Below are positions 16,150 through 24,607 of a DNA stretch of 64,000 nt, piece after piece. Source of the stretch: Bog-473 sp963745665. Lineage in GTDB: Bacteria > Actinomycetota > Acidimicrobiia > Acidimicrobiales > RAAP-2. The stretch spans positions 620,001-684,000 of the forward strand of contig CAVUYE010000001.1 of the NCBI GenBank assembly GCA_963745665.1, given 5' to 3'. The translations under genes and the position numbers were made by a program. The notes under the pieces were generated by a model. The model made no database searches, was not told where the DNA came from, and saw only the letters and a program-made list of their open reading frames with translations. How positions within the stretch are numbered: position 1 is the stretch's first letter; each line of letters opens with the position of its first letter.

Positions 16150-16548
16150 ATGCCCACGAGCGGGTCACAAAAAGAGAAGACGCCTTCACAGTTGATTGAC
16201 GCGCGGGTCAAAGAGTTGGATGACTGGCGGGGCACCACGCTCAGCACGCTGCGCGGCCTGGTGAAGGATGCCGCTCCAGGCGTGCTGGAGGAGTGGAAGT
16301 GGCGTGGCGTGCCGACGTGGTACCTCGATGGCATGATCTGCACAGGCGAGACCTACAAGAGCGTGGTGAAATTCACCTTCGCCAAGGGCGCGTTGCTTCA
16401 GGACCCTTCCGGCCTCTTCAACTCGAGTCTCGAGGGGAACGTGCGTCGTGCCATCGACTTCCACGAAGGCGACAAGATCAACAAGTCCGCCTTCAAGGCG
16501 CTGATCCGTGCCGCGGTGACGCTGAATCGGTCCAAGGCGAAGAAGTAG
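16150..16548 (+). CDS. DUF1801 domain protein
   Basis: A 132-residue cytoplasmic protein of the DUF1801/YdhG-like group, whose members have no established biochemical role. The family pattern is visible: LDDWRGTTLSTLRGLVKDAAP at the N-terminus, EEWKWRGVPTWYLDGMICTG in the middle, and KFTFAKGALLQDPSGLFNS then IDFHEGDKINKSAFKALI at the end. The start ATG 16150 follows tRNA-Pro by about 60 bases and could be served by GGGGGAAGAG upstream. It is convergent with the DUF1839 gene of the carrier-protein ligase cluster, 15 bases away, and is probably not part of that cluster. Confidence 0.85.
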   Translation: MPTSGSQKEKTPSQLIDARVKELDDWRGTTLSTLRGLVKDAAPGVLEEWKWRGVPTWYLDGMICTGETYKSVVKFTFAKGALLQDPSGLFNSSLEGNVRRAIDFHEGDKINKSAFKALIRAAVTLNRSKAKK

Positions 16549-16563
16549 GCGGCACGCGGCGAC

Positions 16564-17565
16564 TCAATCGCCGTAGCGGGCCACCAGACCCTCCATGGCG
16601 GCCCGGTACGCCTTGCTCATCACATCGAACGAGCCGTGGAGGTCGACGGTGCGGCCGCGGGACCGCCGGGCCAGGCTGAACTGCAGCGCCTTGGCCGTGG
16701 TGGCCACTGCGCGGAAAGCGTCGGCCACGAGCACCAGGTCGGCAGCCCCGCCGACGGCCGGATCGTGCGCGTTGAGCCAGTCGACATACGACGCGGCGAG
16801 CTCCGCACTGGCGCCGCACTGGCGACACGACCCGAAGGCGTAGAGGTGGAACGTCTCGATGTCCTGCGTCCCGAGCCAGGCGGCGTCGCGCTCGAGGCGC
16901 TGTTCGAAGCGGAGCATGGGATCGTCGACGGGACGGCGGGCCAGGTGAGCCTTCGTGAGGGCGATCGCCCCGACCACGAGGTCGCTCGGGTCACGGTGGA
17001 TCCGGTCGAGTCGAACCGTCTCGATGTAGGGCGGCAGCGCGATGGGGTCCGCGTCCGGGCCCAGCCGGAACAAACCGTCGAAGTCGTCGCCCTCGAGCTC
17101 GAAGTACCCGGCGTTGTGGAAGTACCCGAGGTGGCGACGCGCCGGGTCGATGAAGTTGGGGACCACAGCCGTCTTGGTGTGGGCGAGTCGGTACGAGACA
17201 CCCTGGGTGTCCGGCAGAAACCAGGCATCGGCCTCGACGATCAAGAGCCGTCCCAGCTCAAGCTGTTCGACGGTGTGCTCGAGGACGGTACGCCACACGT
17301 TCATTTCGGCCACCTGCAGGCCGAACAAGGCGCGGAGATCCTCGGGAGGGAACTTGAAGAAGGTCCATTGATCGCCCTCGAAGTCCGTGCTGAGGGTGAA
17401 CGCGCCGGCCGCCAGGGGATCGAGACCGAGGGCGTGGAGCAGCTCGACCCAGAGGTCGACGTAGCAGTTGGTCTCGGTCCACGTGCGCTCGGTTGCGTGC
17501 AGGTCATGCGACTGGTAGGTGGCCGCGTCGACCGGAACGACCCGCAGCGCGGTGGCCGGGCTCAC
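16564..17565 (-). CDS. DUF1839 family protein of the amino acid:carrier-protein ligase cluster
   Basis: A 333-residue soluble protein of a family without a demonstrated function. The DUF1839 pattern is clear: TERTWTETNCYVDLWVELLH, LSTDFEGDQWTFFKFP, the acidic EADAWFLPDTQGVSYRLAHT, and YFHNAGYFELEGDDF. The conserved Cys, Asp, Glu and His residues suggest an enzyme. Its GTG start overlaps the TGA of the upstream ligase gene by four bases, so it is the last gene of the operon. DUF1839 genes regularly accompany genes for amino acid:carrier-protein ligases in other bacteria, so a role in transferring or processing the amino acid held on the carrier protein is likely but unproved. Confidence 0.88.
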   Translation of the reverse strand: MSPATALRVVPVDAATYQSHDLHATERTWTETNCYVDLWVELLHALGLDPLAAGAFTLSTDFEGDQWTFFKFPPEDLRALFGLQVAEMNVWRTVLEHTVEQLELGRLLIVEADAWFLPDTQGVSYRLAHTKTAVVPNFIDPARRHLGYFHNAGYFELEGDDFDGLFRLGPDADPIALPPYIETVRLDRIHRDPSDLVVGAIALTKAHLARRPVDDPMLRFEQRLERDAAWLGTQDIETFHLYAFGSCRQCGASAELAASYVDWLNAHDPAVGGAADLVLVADAFRAVATTAKALQFSLARRSRGRTVDLHGSFDVMSKAYRAAMEGLVARYGD

Positions 17566-18464
17566 GGCCAGAGTCGGTCGCGGGCCGATGCCGGCCAGTC
17601 AGCGGGCTTCATCCCGTGTGCGCGCAGCAGGGCCAAGGTGATGCGGTCGAGGCCGAACCCGAAGCAGCACGAATGGGCCACCTCCCCGTCCGCGCTCGTG
17701 ATCCCGAATGGTTGACCGAAATGGTCCAGATGGCAGTTGGACGACGCAATTGCGTTGGGTCGCTCGAGGGAGTCGATGGGCGACACGATCTCGTACTTGA
17801 GCGTCTCCGAGCGTTGATTGTCCGCCAGGATCTTGCCGACCCGGCCGAAGAACGGGTCGTTCGCGACCACCGTGTCCACCTGAAGGCCGATGGAGGCCAG
17901 GATGTCGACTCCCAGCTGCAACCAGCGGTCGCGGTGTGCCGTGGCCCCGGCGGCGTCGCCGACGTAGACCAGCTCGTGCATCCGGAAGCTCTGCATCCGA
18001 GCGGCGTGCTCGCTGGGCTCGTGGCGATAGCACCATGCGGCGACGTCGTACCGGCTCCCACCCTCGGGCATGGTCCCGGCGAGGGTCGGATAGAGCGGAT
18101 GGCAGGCGGCCGGGCACAAGCTCACCCCAGCCGCGTTGAGCAGCTCCGTCCAGTCTCCGCCCGCTTGCGCCACGTCCATCAGCCTCCTGTGGTCGGCGTT
18201 GTCGCCCGTGAAGGTCGACACCGAGCCGATCAGGTCGGGAAAGGACGAGAGGTAGCCCGTCCGCTCGAAGACGTGACGCGGCATCACCGGGGGGAAGCGC
18301 AGCGTGACAGCCCCTTCGGACGCCCCCGCCTGGGCCGCCAGAAGGTCGACAGCGGCCACGATGTCCTCGTAGACCGCGGAACGACCGTAGATGCCGTCGG
18401 TGCCAGTGAGGATGAGGTGGCCGGCCGTGACGAGCTCGTCGCGGAAATGCGCGTCGTCAGTCAC
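17562..18464 (-). CDS. Amino acid--[acyl-carrier-protein] ligase (class II aaRS fold, SerRS-like)
   Basis: A 300-residue homologue of truncated archaeal-type seryl-tRNA synthetases that load an amino acid on the phosphopantetheine of a carrier protein instead of tRNA. Seen here: no tRNA-binding arm; motif 2 region CYRHEPSEHAARMQSFRMHE with the conserved Arg; motif 3 GFGLDRITLALL (R273). The zinc ligands known in the family (Cys, Glu, Cys) correspond to C117 or C121, E164 and C266 or C267, with the expected spacings. Characterised members use glycine or alanine; the specificity here is not readable by eye. It lies in an operon with the carrier protein, its phosphopantetheinyl transferase, an acyl-CoA dehydrogenase and DUF1839. 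The start is GTG 18464, nine bases after the dehydrogenase stop. Confidence 0.92.
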   Translation of the reverse strand: MTDDAHFRDELVTAGHLILTGTDGIYGRSAVYEDIVAAVDLLAAQAGASEGAVTLRFPPVMPRHVFERTGYLSSFPDLIGSVSTFTGDNADHRRLMDVAQAGGDWTELLNAAGVSLCPAACHPLYPTLAGTMPEGGSRYDVAAWCYRHEPSEHAARMQSFRMHELVYVGDAAGATAHRDRWLQLGVDILASIGLQVDTVVANDPFFGRVGKILADNQRSETLKYEIVSPIDSLERPNAIASSNCHLDHFGQPFGITSADGEVAHSCCFGFGLDRITLALLRAHGMKPADWPASARDRLWP

Positions 18465-18473
18465 CGCGGGACG

Positions 18474-19637
18474 TCAATCTTCCTTGTAGATCAGGAGCAT
18501 CTGTGCGGTGTTGCCGTTGATCCGATCGTTGTTGACCATGACAGCGGCGCCATGGGCATCGCGCAAAATCCGGCCGAGGCTGTACTGCGAGTCCTCGCGG
18601 TAGCCCGACATCCCGCAGATGGCCATGGCCCGGTTGACGATGTCGACCACCAGCGTGGAGGTGGACACCTTGAGCGAGTTCATGGCGATGGCGAAGCCCA
18701 TGCCGGCGAGCGCGTCGAGATCATCGCACTGCCGGTCGTAGCGCTGGGCCGTGCCACGCACAAGTTCCTCCATGCGCTGGAGCTGGGCGATCAGTTCGGC
18801 CAGGCGCAGTGCCGACGGCGGCGTCACGCCCGGCTTCTTTCGTGCTTCGGTCCGGACGAAATGCCGGGCTTTGTCGGTCGCTGCGGTGGCCAGGCCCAGC
18901 CAAACCGAGCTCCACAGGATGTGCGACACCGGCAGCATCGTCCGGCTCGAGATGTCGCCGTAGGGGTCGTCGAGGATGAGGTCCGCCTCGCCCTCGGCCA
19001 CAAGCCGGTAGCCCAGGCTGCAGGTCCCTCGGAAGCCGAGGGTGTCCCACCCGCTGATCGGCTCCAGTGAAAGCCCTGGTGCCTGGCAGAGCACGAGCAC
19101 CTGGTCGTTGGGCGGGCTCTCTGGCGAGCGCCGGGCCGTGGCGAGAATGCCGTCGGCGTACGCACCGTACGAAATGACGGGCGCCATCTTCTCCAGACGG
19201 ATGGCACCATCGTCACGTTCGACCGTGCACACGCTGGAGCGGACGTCACCACCGACGCCGATTTCGGTCGTCGCCGAAGCCAGGAGCAGTTGGCGCGCGG
19301 CCACGTCGGCGAGGTAGTCGCGGAAGAATGCGGAACGGCCGTGCCGCACCAGACTGGCCACCTGGATCTGGTGCATCGCGTAGATCATGGCGGTGGATGC
19401 GCAATGCTGACCGAGCTCGAACACGACGTCGGCGACATCCCCGACGCTCACGCCGAGCCCGCCCAGCTCGGCGGGGATCAGCACGGAGAGAAAAGAGTCC
19501 TCGCGCAACGCCTCAAACGCCTCAATGGGAAAGCGCGCGTCCCGGTCGACCTCGGCCGCGGCGGGTCCGGCCACCTCTGCGCCGATACGTCCCGCTCGGC
19601 GCGACAGGTCTTTGGCAGGCGCGTCCACCGCGGTCAC
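18474..19637 (-). CDS. Acyl-CoA dehydrogenase family flavoprotein, probably acting on a carrier-bound substrate
   Basis: A 387-residue FAD protein of the acyl-CoA dehydrogenase superfamily, which takes hydrogen from the alpha-beta carbons of thioesters. The N-terminal helical domain contains FLSVLIPAELGGLGVSVGD, the middle beta domain ATTEIGVGGDVRSS and GWDTLGFRGTCSLGY, and the C-terminal helical domain YREDSQYSLGRILRDAHGAAVMVNNDR. The match is moderately divergent from fatty-acid enzymes. It is encoded between the carrier protein and the ligase, with gaps of 18 and 9 bases, so its likely substrate is the aminoacyl group on the carrier rather than a fatty acyl-CoA. Oxidation of a carrier-bound amino acid is known from prolyl-carrier systems, but that is analogy. 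Confidence 0.88.
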   Translation of the reverse strand: MTAVDAPAKDLSRRAGRIGAEVAGPAAAEVDRDARFPIEAFEALREDSFLSVLIPAELGGLGVSVGDVADVVFELGQHCASTAMIYAMHQIQVASLVRHGRSAFFRDYLADVAARQLLLASATTEIGVGGDVRSSVCTVERDDGAIRLEKMAPVISYGAYADGILATARRSPESPPNDQVLVLCQAPGLSLEPISGWDTLGFRGTCSLGYRLVAEGEADLILDDPYGDISSRTMLPVSHILWSSVWLGLATAATDKARHFVRTEARKKPGVTPPSALRLAELIAQLQRMEELVRGTAQRYDRQCDDLDALAGMGFAIAMNSLKVSTSTLVVDIVNRAMAICGMSGYREDSQYSLGRILRDAHGAAVMVNNDRINGNTAQMLLIYKED

Positions 19638-19655
19638 GATGCGTGTCCCGCCGGC

Positions 19656-19895
19656 CTAGGCACCGGTCAGTTCGCCGAGTGCAACGCGGATCGCGGCAAC
19701 GGACTCAAAGGTGCTCTTGCGCAGCATCGCCTCGGGGAACTCGATGTCGAACTCGTCCTCGAGCGCGAGCATGACGTTGACGCTGGCGTGCGAGGTCATC
19801 CCCGCCTGATACAGGTCGTCCTCGTCGCGGAGCTTGTCCACCTCGACGGGGAGGTGGCCGTACTCGGCCAGAATGGTGCGGATCGTGTCGTCCAT
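19656..19895 (-). CDS. Acyl/aminoacyl carrier protein
   Basis: A 79-residue carrier protein. The phosphopantetheine attachment Ser lies in DLYQAGMTSHASVNVM, where the usual D-S-L is T-S-H; this G-(L/M)-T-S-x-A-S-V-N form is characteristic of carriers paired with amino acid:carrier-protein ligases. The rest is a standard acidic four-helix ACP: MLALEDEFDIEFPEAMLRKS then FESVAAIRVALGEL. Its ATG shares one base with the TGA of the upstream phosphopantetheinyl transferase gene (TGATG), so the modifying enzyme and its target are translated together. The dehydrogenase gene follows 18 bases downstream. Confidence 0.93.
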   Translation of the reverse strand: MDDTIRTILAEYGHLPVEVDKLRDEDDLYQAGMTSHASVNVMLALEDEFDIEFPEAMLRKSTFESVAAIRVALGELTGA

Positions 19896-20353
19896 CAGTC
19901 GTCCCCTTCGGAATCGCCTGGGACCAGCGCCTTCCCGGATTGCTCGCTTGTGTCGGCCGGCGAGCGCAACAAGGCGACGACCACGGCCGCCGCGATGTTT
20001 CCTTCGTGGGTCAAGCTGACCGCCAGCTCGGCAATGCCCGCTTCATCGGCCAGCGCGGCGGCATGACCTGTCAGGGCCATGGTGCACCATCCCTCGGCGT
20101 GGCGGCGGACCTCCACAGAGCGCCAATCGGGCTGATGGCCGATCGGTCGCAGGACCTTGATCGTCGCCTCCTTAGCGGCGAAACGCGCGGCGAGACTGGC
20201 GGCCCGGACCGTCGGACTGCCCACGGAACTCTTAAGCTCGTGCTCCGTGTACACGCGCTCGAGGTACCGGGCGCCGAAGGTATCGACGCTCGCCGCCACG
20301 TCGTGGACAGCGACAACATCCGTCCCTACGCGCAGTGCTGTTCCCGTGCTCAT
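19895..20353 (-). CDS. 4'-phosphopantetheinyl transferase, AcpS type
   Basis: A 152-residue AcpS-type enzyme that transfers the phosphopantetheine arm of coenzyme A to a carrier protein Ser. The two signature motifs are present: LRVGTDVVAVHDVAA near the N-terminus with the magnesium-binding Asp, and SLAARFAAKEATIKVL with the Glu/Lys pair about 60 residues later. LAVSLTHEGNIAAAVVVAL near the end is the third. The last 25 residues are a disordered extension. As the first gene of the operon and one base from its carrier protein gene, it probably serves that dedicated carrier rather than fatty-acid synthesis ACP. Confidence 0.92.
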   Translation of the reverse strand: MSTGTALRVGTDVVAVHDVAASVDTFGARYLERVYTEHELKSSVGSPTVRAASLAARFAAKEATIKVLRPIGHQPDWRSVEVRRHAEGWCTMALTGHAAALADEAGIAELAVSLTHEGNIAAAVVVALLRSPADTSEQSGKALVPGDSEGDD

Positions 20354-20627
20354 GAATCCCGTTCTCCTCTGCCAGAGGTTCTTATTCCAGCCGCCGCCAT
20401 CTCAGCACGGGCTGCGACTCCGCCGGCGTCGACCGGGAATTCTCCGAGTGGACAAGAACATCAACGTCGTCCTCCGGCTCTGCCGGCGAACGACTGCGAA
20501 GGTTAACGCCCATTCGGAACGCCGGTACCCAATAATCTAGGCGCCGGAATTTGCCCGCACCCCTTATGTCGGACGAGGGGTGCGGCGCCTTTAACCAGAA
20601 AATGCGCCAGGGCCGGCAATCGGGGGT
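20354..20627. promoter_or_regulatory. Divergent regulatory region of the carrier-protein ligase operon and the GH2 gene
   Basis: A 274-base non-coding gap between the two divergent units, with lower GC than the flanks in its middle part. It must hold both promoters. Its main structure is a perfect 10-bp inverted repeat at 20555-20585, listed separately. No other motif was recognised. Confidence 0.5.
20555..20585. repeat. Perfect 10-bp inverted repeat upstream of the GH2 gene
   Basis: CCGCACCCCT at 20555-20564 pairs with AGGGGTGCGG at 20576-20585 around an 11-base spacer. It lies 43 bases before the GTG start of the GH2 gene. It could be a dyad operator for a dimeric regulator, or a hairpin ending a short leader. 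There is no T-tract behind it on the plus strand. Confidence 0.6.
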
Positions 20628-23150
20628 GTGCTGAAATGGGCCCCCATGAGACCTGGACCGGCGGACGCGGCTTCCGCCGACGTCCTGGCCGGTTCTGCGT
20701 GGGAATGCCGCTGGAACCAACCCGATGCGGGGGTCGGCGCGGACGACCTGTCGGGCGAAGACGGAACGTGGGTCCCGGCGATCGTGCCCGGGACAGCGGC
20801 CGCTGCCTTGAGGGAGCTCGGCCAGTGGAGTTGGGGCGACGACGACCAAGGTCTCCTCGACGGGAGCGAGTGGTGGTACCGGTGCCGCTTCGAGGCCCCG
20901 GAAAGAGCACTGGCCGGCCCGTGGCGGCTGGAGCTCGAGGGGCTGGCCACGGTGGCCGACGTGTGGTGCAACGGCAAGTTGGTCCTCCATTCGGAGAACA
21001 TGTGGGTGGCCCACCGGGTCCGAATCGATAGCCTCGATCGCCACAACGTCCTGCTCCTCCGCTTCGCCGCACTGGCGCCGCTGCTGGCCCAGCGGCGGCC
21101 CCGTCCCCGTTGGCGCAGCCTGCAGCTGCGTTCACAAAACCAACGCTGGTACCGCACAACCCTTCTGGGTCGCGTCCCGGGCTGGGCCGCCTGCGCCGCG
21201 CCGGTCGGGCCGTGGCGCCCGGTGCGCCTCTCCCGCGAGGACGAGACACCCTTCGTGGCAGAACGACACGTCACCGCGGCGTGTGACGGGAAGGACGGGA
21301 CGGTCGACCTCCGACTCGCCCTCGAGGGTGTCGACCCCGGCATGACGGTCGAGATCCGCGTCGGGGACGAGCGGCAGACGGCAACGGTGGTCGGTGGCGT
21401 TGACCGGCCGGTCGTTGAGTCGAGCATCCGGGTACCTGACGTCGAGCGGTGGTGGCCGCACACCCATGGTGCCCAACCGCTCTATTCGATGGGCCTCACG
21501 GTGGGTGACACCGAGATGGACCTCGGAACGGTCGGCTTCCGGAGCGTCGAAGTCGACCGCGGCGGCGGTGGGTTCAGCATCGCGGTCAACGGAGTGCCGA
21601 TCTTCTGCCGAGGGGCCTTCTGGGTGCCGCCTGACGTCGTGACCCTGGCCGCGTCTCCGGCCGCTCTCCGTGCGTCACTCCAACTCGTCGTCGATGCCGG
21701 CATGAACATGATCAGGATCGGTGGCTACATCTCCTACGAGGACCGTGGGTTCTGGGACCTCTGTGACGAGCTGGGCATCCTCGTCTGGCAGGACTGCATG
21801 CTGGCGGGCTTCGATCCGCCCGAAGAGCCCGCGTTCGTGGAGAACGTGCGGGTCGAGCTCACCCAGCAGCTGGGCACGCTCCAGAACCGTCCTTCGCTGA
21901 CCGTGGTCTGCGGCAGCAGCGAAACGCACCAACAGGCGGCGATGTTCGGGCTGCCCCGCGAGCGCTACCGGAGCACGCTCCTCGAAGAGACCATTCCGGC
22001 CCTGGTAAACGAACTCCTGCCGGGACTGCCCTACGTGGTCTCGTCGCCCAGTGAGGGGGACCTGCCGTTCGAACCGGGCCAGGGGGTCGCCCACTACTTC
22101 GGCGTCGGCGCCTACCTTCGGCCGCTCAGCGACGCCCGCACCGCTGGTGTGCGCTTCGCGGCCGAATGCCTCTCCTTCGCCGTCCCGCCGGAGCAGGCCA
22201 CTGTGGAGCGGTCCTTCGGCGGGGCCAACGCCGCCGGGCACAGCCCGGCCTGGAAGGCCGGCGTGGCCCGGGACAGTGGCACGTCATGGGACTTCGAGGA
22301 CGTTCGCGACGACTATGTGCGGCGTATTTTCGACGTCGACCCGTTCCGCACCCGCTACGCCGATCCGGAGCGGTATCTCGATCTCGGCCGTGCCACGGTG
22401 GCGCATCTGATGGCCACGGTCATGGGGGAGTGGCGCTGCCGGCAATCGAGCTGCGCGGGCGGCCTGATCCTCAGCTGGCAGGATCTGTGCCCCGGGGCGG
22501 GGTGGGGGTTGCTTGATTCGTTTACGACACCGAAGGCGCCCTGGTATGCGCTCCGGCGCGTCCTTGCCCCGGTCGCGGTGCTTCTGACCGACGAGGGGCT
22601 GGCCGGGCTGCGGATCCACGTGTTCAACGACACGGCGTCGCCCGTTTCGGGGCGCCTGGAGCTCACCGTGTACAACATGAGCGGCTCGCGGGTCGAGCAC
22701 GCGGAGATCGACGTTGCGGTTGACGGCCGGTCGGAGCAGGTGTGGAACGCCGCCACGATGCTCGGCGGTTTCCGCGACGTCACGAACGCGTACCGCTTCG
22801 GGCCGCTCGCCTATGACGTCGTCAGAGTCAGGCTGGAGACGGACGGCACCGTCAGCGAGGACTTCTACCTCCCCGGCGGCTCCGGACGGCCGCGCGAAGC
22901 CGACCTCGGGCTGGAGGCCCGTGCCGCGCCGGACGGCGACGCCTGGCGGCTCACCGTTCGCGCACGCCGCTTCGCCCAGTGGGTCGCCCTCGACATCCCC
23001 GGCTTCGCGCCGGAAGACTCGTGGTTCCACGTGGCACCCGACAGCGAGCACGCCGTGGCGCTCCGCCCGCTGGCCGACGGCGCGTCACCCAAGGGGCGGG
23101 TGCGGGCGCTCAACGGACTCTACTCGATCCCTCTCGAGGTCACTCCGTGA
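20628..23150 (+). CDS. Glycoside hydrolase family 2 protein, beta-mannosidase-like
   Basis: An 840-residue (834 if the ATG at 20646 is used) cytoplasmic-looking enzyme with no signal peptide. The sugar-binding jelly-roll domain is at about 15-200 (WWYRCRFEAPE, DVWCNGKLVL), an Ig-like domain at 205-310, and a TIM barrel from about 315: FCRGAFWVPPDVV, NMIRIGGYISYEDRGFWDLC, ILVWQDCMLA. The acid/base Glu is E432 in VVCGSSETHQ (the family form is GNNE), and the nucleophile is probably E513 in FAAECLSF. Both are kept, though the loops around them are unusual. A C-terminal beta domain follows. It is divergent from the carrier-protein ligase operon and convergent with the ATP-grasp gene. It may trim a sugar from the pathway product or simply be a neighbour. 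Confidence 0.85.
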   Translation: MLKWAPMRPGPADAASADVLAGSAWECRWNQPDAGVGADDLSGEDGTWVPAIVPGTAAAALRELGQWSWGDDDQGLLDGSEWWYRCRFEAPERALAGPWRLELEGLATVADVWCNGKLVLHSENMWVAHRVRIDSLDRHNVLLLRFAALAPLLAQRRPRPRWRSLQLRSQNQRWYRTTLLGRVPGWAACAAPVGPWRPVRLSREDETPFVAERHVTAACDGKDGTVDLRLALEGVDPGMTVEIRVGDERQTATVVGGVDRPVVESSIRVPDVERWWPHTHGAQPLYSMGLTVGDTEMDLGTVGFRSVEVDRGGGGFSIAVNGVPIFCRGAFWVPPDVVTLAASPAALRASLQLVVDAGMNMIRIGGYISYEDRGFWDLCDELGILVWQDCMLAGFDPPEEPAFVENVRVELTQQLGTLQNRPSLTVVCGSSETHQQAAMFGLPRERYRSTLLEETIPALVNELLPGLPYVVSSPSEGDLPFEPGQGVAHYFGVGAYLRPLSDARTAGVRFAAECLSFAVPPEQATVERSFGGANAAGHSPAWKAGVARDSGTSWDFEDVRDDYVRRIFDVDPFRTRYADPERYLDLGRATVAHLMATVMGEWRCRQSSCAGGLILSWQDLCPGAGWGLLDSFTTPKAPWYALRRVLAPVAVLLTDEGLAGLRIHVFNDTASPVSGRLELTVYNMSGSRVEHAEIDVAVDGRSEQVWNAATMLGGFRDVTNAYRFGPLAYDVVRVRLETDGTVSEDFYLPGGSGRPREADLGLEARAAPDGDAWRLTVRARRFAQWVALDIPGFAPEDSWFHVAPDSEHAVALRPLADGASPKGRVRALNGLYSIPLEVTP

Positions 23151-23185
23151 CCCGCCACTGAGCGGGCTGACCCGGCGACGCGGGC

Positions 23186-24574
23186 TCAGGGCGACTCTGT
23201 GGAAGTTGCCCGAGCAGGGGTCTCGTCGAATTCGAGCGTGACGGTGGCGTCGATCTCGTTGCGCGCCGCGGCCAGCTCGGCGAGCTGCTCGACGGATCCG
23301 AACACCTCGCACACGTTGGACCGGCCCCCGACGGCCCAATCGAGGGCGTCCCCCAGCCGCTGGTTCCGCACCACCGTCGTCACGTGGGGCAGCGCGGCCA
23401 CGTCGTCGAGCCCGTCGACGCGTGTCAAACGGGTCGCGGACATCGGCGTCTGGAGCCAGGCGAAATATCCGGTACGCGGCCAGCGTCCCTCCGACACGCG
23501 AGCAACGGCCGGATCGGCGGCCATTTCCTGGCCCAGAGCCAGCTTGAAGACCAACGACAGGATCGGCGGGCCGCCGGCCAGTTCCATCAGGACGTGGACG
23601 TTTCCGCCGAGACGGCCGTTCACCTCCACGATGCGGGGCCCTTCGGGCGTGAGCTTCATGTCGACGTTGGCGAAGCCGTCAGTGATGCCCACGGCGCGGA
23701 GGGCAGCCTCCGCGCCAGCGAACAGCTCAGCCTCGGTGGCCGGGTCGACGTGGCTCGGCAGGAAGCAACCACGACCCCGGAAGGGCGGGGCGTAACTGAA
23801 CTTGCCCGTCGTGGCCAGGTGCCAGACCCGGCCCTTCTGGGACAGCAGCTCGACCGCCATGTCGTCGGCAAACGGGCTCGTGCTCACGCCGTCGCGGAGG
23901 TATTCCTCCACCAGGAGACCGCCGTCCTGGCCACCGAACCGGGTCACGAGGTCGATCAGCCCAAGCGCGTCGTCGGCCCGGGCCGTCGCCACGCTGCTGG
24001 TCCCGCGCCGGGGCTTGACGACTGCCGGATAGGTGACGCGCTCGGCCAGCTCCGTCACCGCACGGCCGAAATCCTCTCCGGCTGCCGTCGGTGACGGCGC
24101 CTCCCAGACAGCGGGGCCAGGCAGGCCCGCGTCCTGCAGCGCGAGGCGCTGCAGGTACTTGTCCGCCAAGCGCTCGGCCGTCAACGGCGCGTGGTAAGTG
24201 AGGGACAGTAGCGCGGCAAGAGCTGCGGTGAGCGGCATCCGAGCCTCCGAGAACGTGAGGATGCCCGTGGGCGCGTACGGGACGAGGGCATCGGCCATCG
24301 ACCCGGCGTCCAGCCCCGTCCTGTCGACGACGTCACCCATCCGGCGCAACAGCCGCACCAACGGCGCCATGATCGGATCGCTGCCGTCGACCACCCAGAC
24401 GATCCGGCAGACGCCGCTGGCCGCCTCGGCAAGCACCATCGGCGTGATGGACGCGCCGTCGTACACGACAACGACCCGAGGAAGAGCGGCTGACTCTGCT
24501 CCGCCGGACTGTGTGATCACGTCGCCCATTCCGCTCCAGTCACTTGGCGAAGCATGCCCGGAAAACGCTACCAA
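23186..24574 (-). CDS. ATP-grasp carboxylate-amine ligase family protein
   Basis: A 462-residue ATP-grasp protein; such enzymes activate a carboxylate as acyl phosphate and join it to an amine, often making dipeptides or amino-acid conjugates. The pre-ATP-grasp domain is at about 30-130, followed by KYLQRLALQDAGLPGPAVWE (typical of L-amino acid ligases and carnosine synthase), YPAVVKPRRGTSSVATARAD as the ATP loop, LLVEEYLRDG, and FANVDMKLTPEGPRIVEVNG with the Mg-binding Glu and Asn in VEVNGRLGG. The start is uncertain: ATG 24574 or an internal ATG 15 codons later (MGDVITQSGG). It follows the two-domain hydrolase gene by 33 bases. Together with the nearby carrier-protein ligase it suggests a small peptide or amide product. 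Confidence 0.9.
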   Translation of the reverse strand: MVAFSGHASPSDWSGMGDVITQSGGAESAALPRVVVVYDGASITPMVLAEAASGVCRIVWVVDGSDPIMAPLVRLLRRMGDVVDRTGLDAGSMADALVPYAPTGILTFSEARMPLTAALAALLSLTYHAPLTAERLADKYLQRLALQDAGLPGPAVWEAPSPTAAGEDFGRAVTELAERVTYPAVVKPRRGTSSVATARADDALGLIDLVTRFGGQDGGLLVEEYLRDGVSTSPFADDMAVELLSQKGRVWHLATTGKFSYAPPFRGRGCFLPSHVDPATEAELFAGAEAALRAVGITDGFANVDMKLTPEGPRIVEVNGRLGGNVHVLMELAGGPPILSLVFKLALGQEMAADPAVARVSEGRWPRTGYFAWLQTPMSATRLTRVDGLDDVAALPHVTTVVRNQRLGDALDWAVGGRSNVCEVFGSVEQLAELAAARNEIDATVTLEFDETPARATSTESP

Positions 24575-24607
24575 TGTTGCGGTGATCGCCGATCCCGGTG
24601 CGTGCGC

